Assembly (NCBI RefSeq): GCF_004363095.1
Contig: NZ_SNYO01000011.1
Location: forward strand, 62,001 to 126,000
DNA length: 64,000 nt
Origin: Actinomycetospora succinea
GTDB lineage: Bacteria; Actinomycetota; Actinomycetes; Mycobacteriales; Pseudonocardiaceae
Reading direction: 5' to 3'
Position numbers and translations under genes: made by a program. Within the stretch, counting starts at the first letter, position 1. The number at the start of each line of letters is the position of its first letter. Positions 60,067-64,000 of this stretch are shown here, in pieces. The notes under the pieces are model-generated. The model saw nothing but the letters and a program-made list of their open reading frames with translations. It did no database searches and had not been told where the DNA came from.

Positions 60067-61611
60067 ATGACCGACGTGGCCGGCCACGCCGACACCTCGT
60101 CCGACGACGGGCGTCGTCACACCCGCAGCCACCGCACCCGCCGCGCGCAGCGCGGGATGCGTGTCCCCGGCGCCCCTCCCACCACGGCCGGGACCGACGA
60201 GGGCGCGCGGTTCCGCCACCGCCGAGCCCCGGGCACTGCGCCGTTCGTGGTGCCTGCGGCGTCCACCGCCGCCGCCACCCCGCGGAACCGTCACCACGCC
60301 GCCGACGCCACCGAGGCGTTCGACGCCGGCACGGTGGGTGAGCAGGGCACGGGTCGGCACACCGGCGGCCACGCGGTCGTCACCGGCGCCCGGTCGACCG
60401 CGTCGCGGCCCCGGCACCGTCCCGACCCCGCCGCCGACCCCGTCACCGCGCCGATCGTCACGGTGGCCGCGCTCGCCGCGGCGAACGCCGACGACGGGAC
60501 GGCGCTGACCGCGGTCACCACCGCGACGTCCACCGGCCGGCACGCGGCGGTCGAGACCGCGGCGATCCGCGAGGCGCCCGCTCCGGCTCCTGCTCCGGCT
60601 CCGGCGGTGCCCGAGGAACCCACCGTCCTGGCGGCCGTCGCGAGCGAGCCGGCGACCGGCTCCCACCGGGCCCCGCGCAAGAAGGGCCTGCCGCTGCGCG
60701 CGACGATCGGCCTCATCGGCGGGGGCGGCGTGGCGGCGCTGTTCGCGCTCACGACGCCGGGCTCGCCGCTGCCGGCGTCCGGGCCGAACGACCCGCAGCC
60801 GTCCGTCGCGGCGCCGGCGGGCCTGTTCGACTCGGTGCTGCCGAGCACGCCGGACACCACGTCCCCGTCGTCGGTCGTGCCGGTCTCCCCCTCGGAGATC
60901 ACGACGACGACGCCGACCGAGGAGGGCCCGCAGCCGGTGATCGGGGCCCTGTTCGACGCGGCGTCCGGCGCCTTCAGCCGGCTCTTCGACAACAGCGCCA
61001 ACGACGGCCTCGTCGAGAACGGCCCGCGGCCGAAGATCGTCGCGAACCCGGACGACCCCGGGCGCCAGGCGTGGCAGTTCTCGCTCGGCCCCGGCGGCAA
61101 GCGCAGCGAGGTGCTGCCCAAGGGCCCGGGCACCGAGCCGACGGACGGCGACGAGCAGTACATCCGCTACACCGCGCACCTGTCCGACGACTTCCCCACG
61201 GACACGGGCAACTGGCAGGTCATCCTGCAGTGGCACCACACGTCGCCGAACGGCTCGCCGCCGCTCGCGCTGCAGGTCACGCGCGGCCAGCTGTACATGG
61301 TCAGCGAGGGCGACGACATGCAGGCGATCGGCCCGGTCTCGCCGGGTCAGCGGATCGACCTGACGATGCGCGTGAGGTTCGCGCAGGACCCGAGCGAGGG
61401 GTCCGTGACCGTCTGGCGCGACGGCCGGCCCACCGGGGTGACCAACTGGAGCCCGCGCGACGGCACCATGAGCACCCGCCAGGCCTACCTGAAGATGGGC
61501 ATGTACCGGGCGCAGGCGATTCGCGAGAACGGCTCGATCATCGTCACCGACCTGAAGATAGGGCGGGACGCCGAGGGCATCGGCGGCATCGGGCCGCGCC
61601 GCGCGGACTGA
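60067..61611 (+). CDS. Membrane-anchored polysaccharide lyase (heparin-lyase-like)
   Basis: 514 residues. A long low-complexity, basic and Ala/Pro/Thr-rich cytoplasmic part (1-215) precedes one helix (about 222-238), a Pro/Thr linker and a beta-jelly-roll domain (about 320-505) with DEQYIRYTAHLSDDFP, NWQVILQWHHTSPNG, ALQVTRGQLYM and AYLKMGMYRAQ, typical of the Polysacc_lyase/heparin lyase I family. It would cut uronic-acid polymers outside the cell by beta-elimination. With acyltransferases and GT genes near, self-polymer trimming is the likely role. Confidence 0.85.
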   Translation: MTDVAGHADTSSDDGRRHTRSHRTRRAQRGMRVPGAPPTTAGTDEGARFRHRRAPGTAPFVVPAASTAAATPRNRHHAADATEAFDAGTVGEQGTGRHTGGHAVVTGARSTASRPRHRPDPAADPVTAPIVTVAALAAANADDGTALTAVTTATSTGRHAAVETAAIREAPAPAPAPAPAVPEEPTVLAAVASEPATGSHRAPRKKGLPLRATIGLIGGGGVAALFALTTPGSPLPASGPNDPQPSVAAPAGLFDSVLPSTPDTTSPSSVVPVSPSEITTTTPTEEGPQPVIGALFDAASGAFSRLFDNSANDGLVENGPRPKIVANPDDPGRQAWQFSLGPGGKRSEVLPKGPGTEPTDGDEQYIRYTAHLSDDFPTDTGNWQVILQWHHTSPNGSPPLALQVTRGQLYMVSEGDDMQAIGPVSPGQRIDLTMRVRFAQDPSEGSVTVWRDGRPTGVTNWSPRDGTMSTRQAYLKMGMYRAQAIRENGSIIVTDLKIGRDAEGIGGIGPRRAD

Positions 61612-61647
61612 CGCCGGACCTCACGCCGAGCCGCCTACGGTGGTCCG

Positions 61648-62685
61648 ATGCCCTCCCGCGCCGCCGACCTCGTGCGGCGCGGCCCCGAGGCACCGGTTCC
61701 CCGCCGCGCGGTCGTCCGGCGGGTCGTGACGCGGGTGGTCGTGCCGGCGGTGCTCGCGGTGCTGGTGCTCCTGCCGGACCTGCTCGGGCTCGACCGCCAC
61801 CTGCCGTTCGCGGTGTTCAGCGCCCTGCGGCCGGCGCTCACGGTGGTCGCCGCGGCGGGGCTGGTGCTGGTGGCGGTCGTGCTCCGGCGCCGCCTGCGGG
61901 CGACCGGCGTCGTCGGGCTGGCCGCGGTGGCGGTCGTCGTGGCGGTGGCCGCGGCGATCGTCGTCCCCCGCGCGATCCCCGCCCCGCCGCCGCCGCCGGG
62001 CGGGACGCCGCTGACGGTGCTCGAGCTCAACGCGTTCGAGGGGAACGCCGACGCGGGGGCGCTCGCCGCGGTGGTGCGCCGCGAGCGCCCGGACCTCGTC
62101 GTGCTGCCCGAGGCCGGTGAGCGCTTCCGGGCCCGCATGGCCGCGCTGCTGCCCGAGTACCGCTCGTGGACGAACGTGCCCGCGCGGGCCGCCGACGTCC
62201 GCGGGATCACGGTGCTGTCCTCGCCGCGGGCGGGCGACGTCACGGCGCGCACGATCTCCGACGCGCCGGGGACGCCGACCGACACCCGCTACCCCTGGGC
62301 CGAGATCACCGGCGGGATCCTCGGCCCGGTCCGGCTCGGCGCGGTACACGTCGTCTCGATCGTCCCCGGCTGGGTCTCGTACTGGCCCGGCGAGCTGGCG
62401 CAGATGCAGCGGTGGTGCTCGGGTGGCCCGGCGCTCGTGGTCGGCGACTTCAACGCGACCCCGGACCACTCCGCCTTCCGCGCGGGCACGGCGGGGTGCA
62501 CGGACGCCGCCACCGAGCGCGGGGCGTCGCTGACCGGGACCTGGTTCGCCGGCGTGCCCCGCGCCGTCGGCGCCCAGATCGACCACGTGCTCATGACCGG
62601 CGGACCGCAGGCGCGGGACGTCTCGGTGATCGACGTGCCGGGCACCGACCACCGCGCCCTGCTCGCCCACCTCCGGCTCATGTGA
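61648..62685 (+). CDS. Membrane-anchored endonuclease/exonuclease/phosphatase (EEP) family protein
   Basis: 345 residues. Three helices (about 20-43, 52-75, 83-110) precede the EEP domain (about 120-345): VLELNAFEGNAD, LVVLPEAGERF (metal Glu), ALVVGDFNATPDHSAF (catalytic GDFN) and GTDHRALLAHL (His). Such proteins hydrolyse phosphodiesters of lipids or nucleic acids outside the cell. The stop lies in palindrome B4. Confidence 0.88.
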   Translation: MPSRAADLVRRGPEAPVPRRAVVRRVVTRVVVPAVLAVLVLLPDLLGLDRHLPFAVFSALRPALTVVAAAGLVLVAVVLRRRLRATGVVGLAAVAVVVAVAAAIVVPRAIPAPPPPPGGTPLTVLELNAFEGNADAGALAAVVRRERPDLVVLPEAGERFRARMAALLPEYRSWTNVPARAADVRGITVLSSPRAGDVTARTISDAPGTPTDTRYPWAEITGGILGPVRLGAVHVVSIVPGWVSYWPGELAQMQRWCSGGPALVVGDFNATPDHSAFRAGTAGCTDAATERGASLTGTWFAGVPRAVGAQIDHVLMTGGPQARDVSVIDVPGTDHRALLAHLRLM

Positions 62686-62724
62686 GCACTTTCCGGCCCT
62701 CGAGGGCCGGAAAGCGCTCACATG
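62679..62724. repeat. Intergenic palindrome, family B copy 4, carrying both stop codons
   Basis: A 46-base, almost perfect inverted repeat: outer CATGTGAGC..GCTCACATG and centre GGCCCTCGAGGGCC, with one mismatch (GCAC versus GCGC). It holds the TGA of the EEP gene (62683-62685) and of the convergent small membrane protein (TCA, 62718-62720). Confidence 0.92.
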
Positions 62725-63086
62725 CGGGTCAGGGCCCCCGCGTGGGCGTGGCGGGGGCGCACGTGGCGGCCGCGCAGGTCCTGGTGCCCGCCCGTCAGCC
62801 CGCACCACGTGCAGGTCGGGCCGGTCGCCCGGGGACGCGCCGGCACCGGAGCGGGAGCAGGGGCCGGCGTCGCGAGGGACGCCGCCACGGCACCCGGCAC
62901 CACGGCCTGCCGCGCCTCCCGGCGCGCCCGCACCGCCGCCACCACGCGCCGCAGCGCGAAGCGCAGCACGGCGAGCAGGACGACCGCGGCGATGGCGACC
63001 ACCGCCAGCCACTTCGCGAGGAGCACGGCGCAGAACGCGATGAGCAGGCCGACGATCATCGTCGTCACACGCACATCGCCGTCCAC
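62718..63086 (-). CDS. Small membrane protein with a CxxC zinc-ribbon tail
   Basis: 122 residues from an ATG at 63086. Two hydrophobic stretches (about 9-25 and 27-45) are followed by a basic helix, a Pro/Ala repeat and a CTWCGLTGGH knuckle near residue 92, with further histidines. The CxxC-H-type tail may bind zinc. No family recognised. Confidence 0.6.
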   Translation of the reverse strand: MDGDVRVTTMIVGLLIAFCAVLLAKWLAVVAIAAVVLLAVLRFALRRVVAAVRARREARQAVVPGAVAASLATPAPAPAPVPARPRATGPTCTWCGLTGGHQDLRGRHVRPRHAHAGALTRM

Positions 63087-63200
63087 GCGGGCGAGGGTAC
63101 GTCCGTCGGGGCACGGAACGACGTCTCATTCACCCCGCGTGTCACTCCGACACCTTGAGTCACACGACCGGTGGGCGCCGGAGATCCCTGATCGGGCACG

Positions 63201-63249
63201 AAAAAGCCCCGCGGGCCACCGGGTCGGGGGTCCGGTGGCCGCGCGGGGC
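63201..63249 (-). terminator. Rho-independent terminator of the DUF1990 gene
   Basis: On the minus strand a long GC-rich stem (63206-63222 with 63232-63249) is followed by TTTTT (63201-63205, read as AAAAA on plus), the classical intrinsic terminator, about 30 bases after the stop at 63281. It is the only one in the window with a clear T-run. Confidence 0.9.
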
Positions 63250-63280
63250 ACCGGGGATGTCGTCACGGGCCCGCGGGTCG

Positions 63281-64000
63281 TTACACCGCGGCGGAAGAAT
63301 TTTCCTCCGGGCTGTGTGCACCGTCCGGCCACGCGACCGTCCGCGTCCGGACGGTGACCCCGTCCGGCGCGTGCCCGCCGGAGAGCTCCGCGGCCCGCAC
63401 GCAGAACTCCACCCAGAGCAGGTACTGGATCTGCTTGGCCAGCCCGAGGCGGCTGTAGAGCACGTCGGCGACGCGGTCACCGGCGCGCGCCCAGGTCGTG
63501 ATCCCGAACTCCAGCTCGCCGTCCGGCAGGTCGCGGGCGGCGAACTCGATCTGCCCGGCCTCGAGGTGCCCGGCGAGCGTGCCGAGCCGGAACGAGGTGG
63601 CCGTCCGCGTCAGCACCCGCACCGGCCCGTCCCACGGCCCGGGCATGCGCACGACGAGCTCCTCGCCGACGCGCAGCGCACCGCTCGCCGCGACGTAGTC
63701 GAAGCGCGCCACACCCGGCACGACGGCGCGGTTCATGTCCCGCGCGACGGCGTCGATCAGCTCGGCGGCACCGCGCCGCGCCCCGACGACCCGCACCCGG
63801 AAGTCGCGGTGCAGCGCCGGACCGAACCCCGCCTCGAGGGGCTGGTCGCGCAGGGTGGCGTCGGGCAGGGGCGGCGGTAGGTCGCGGTGGTCGCCGGCCT
63901 CCTCGATCGTGTGCACGGTCGCGTCGGGCTTCACGCAGCGCCAGAGCACGCCCGCCACCCCGCGCGGGAGCCGGGTGAGCATCAGGGCCTCGCGGAGCAC
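63281..64000 (-). CDS. DUF1990 family protein, at the window edge
   Basis: 239 residues are seen, reaching the end of the window, so the start may lie outside; a GTG is at 64000. DUF1990 marks: EAGFGPALHRDFRVRVVGAR, FRLGTLAGHLEAGQIEF and ADVLYSRLGLAKQIQYLLW. The family has a lipocalin-like fold and unknown function; often near metabolic genes. Followed by an intrinsic terminator at 63201. Confidence 0.8.
   Translation of the reverse strand: MLREALMLTRLPRGVAGVLWRCVKPDATVHTIEEAGDHRDLPPPLPDATLRDQPLEAGFGPALHRDFRVRVVGARRGAAELIDAVARDMNRAVVPGVARFDYVAASGALRVGEELVVRMPGPWDGPVRVLTRTATSFRLGTLAGHLEAGQIEFAARDLPDGELEFGITTWARAGDRVADVLYSRLGLAKQIQYLLWVEFCVRAAELSGGHAPDGVTVRTRTVAWPDGAHSPEENSSAAV

Noticed and set aside
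58564-61239. 891-codon minus frame across 58564-61239
   Set aside because: It overlaps the membrane protein gene and the lyase gene in another frame and encodes low-complexity Arg-rich sequence.
1-64000. tRNA, rRNA, CRISPR array, IS element or prophage
   Set aside because: No cloverleaf, no rRNA-like tract, no regular short repeats with spacers, no transposase or integrase motifs were seen on reading both strands; a tool-based search would be more sensitive.

Overview
The window is very GC-rich, gene-dense DNA with many GTG starts and ATGA/GTGA stop-start overlaps. A likely F420-type LLM oxidoreductase, PASTA-tailed penicillin-binding protein, class F sortase, LuxR/TetR/PadR/GntR regulators and several short Pro/Ala-rich secreted proteins suggest a mycelial actinobacterium. 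Pseudonocardiales (Pseudonocardia or Actinomycetospora-like) is my best guess but is not proven. I see no rRNA, tRNA, CRISPR, transposase or phage gene.

Left part (1-10.2 kb): the 3' end of a membrane protein, an alpha/beta hydrolase converging on an LLM oxidoreductase, then a first exopolysaccharide locus. That locus has a Wzz/BY-kinase-like protein with a broken Walker A, a Wzy-like polymerase, two GT4 glycosyltransferases, a Tat-exported beta-helix protein and a CelD/FemAB-like acyltransferase. From 10.3 to 16.0 kb come three tiny proteins, a histidine phosphatase, a flippase-like membrane protein, a methyltransferase, a GT4 enzyme, and a GntR regulator with a DinB protein. From 16.1 to 24.7 kb lie a class V aminotransferase, a bifunctional PBP, a YeiH-type transporter behind a striking operator, an L,D-transpeptidase, and an acyltransferase / FAD monooxygenase / degenerate pterin synthase operon.

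Middle part (24.9-36.1 kb): a TetR/aldo-keto reductase pair with twin operators, a zinc-ribbon protein, an MDR dehydrogenase divergent from a CDP-alcohol phosphotransferase-sulfatase fusion, several small unknowns, a second Wzz-like protein, a DUF4397-sortase fusion and a DinB protein.

Right part (36.2-64 kb): a GH39-like lipoprotein faces a second, six-gene exopolysaccharide operon (37.5-45.4 kb). That operon holds a Wzx-Wzy-like fusion, a polysaccharide deacetylase, two GT2 enzymes, a CelD-like acyltransferase and a small membrane protein. Two divergent LuxR-type regulators, a P450, another CelD-like acyltransferase, a PadR pair, a C39-like peptidase with calcium motifs, an OafA-type acyltransferase, a Tle1-like lipase with a LecA-like tail, a membrane-anchored polysaccharide lyase and an EEP phosphatase follow. 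Much of the window therefore concerns making, modifying, exporting and trimming cell-surface glycans.

The most unusual non-coding signal is a set of six long intergenic palindromes in two sequence families (257, 7640, 16011, 17236, 21400, 62679). In most of them the outer arms contain the stop codons of the flanking genes. Other candidates for new biology are a set of genes that could form a pterin/glycolipid pathway, the Wzx-Wzy fusion, the kinase-dead Wzz protein, and a pair of tiny HGTxDQ membrane proteins.
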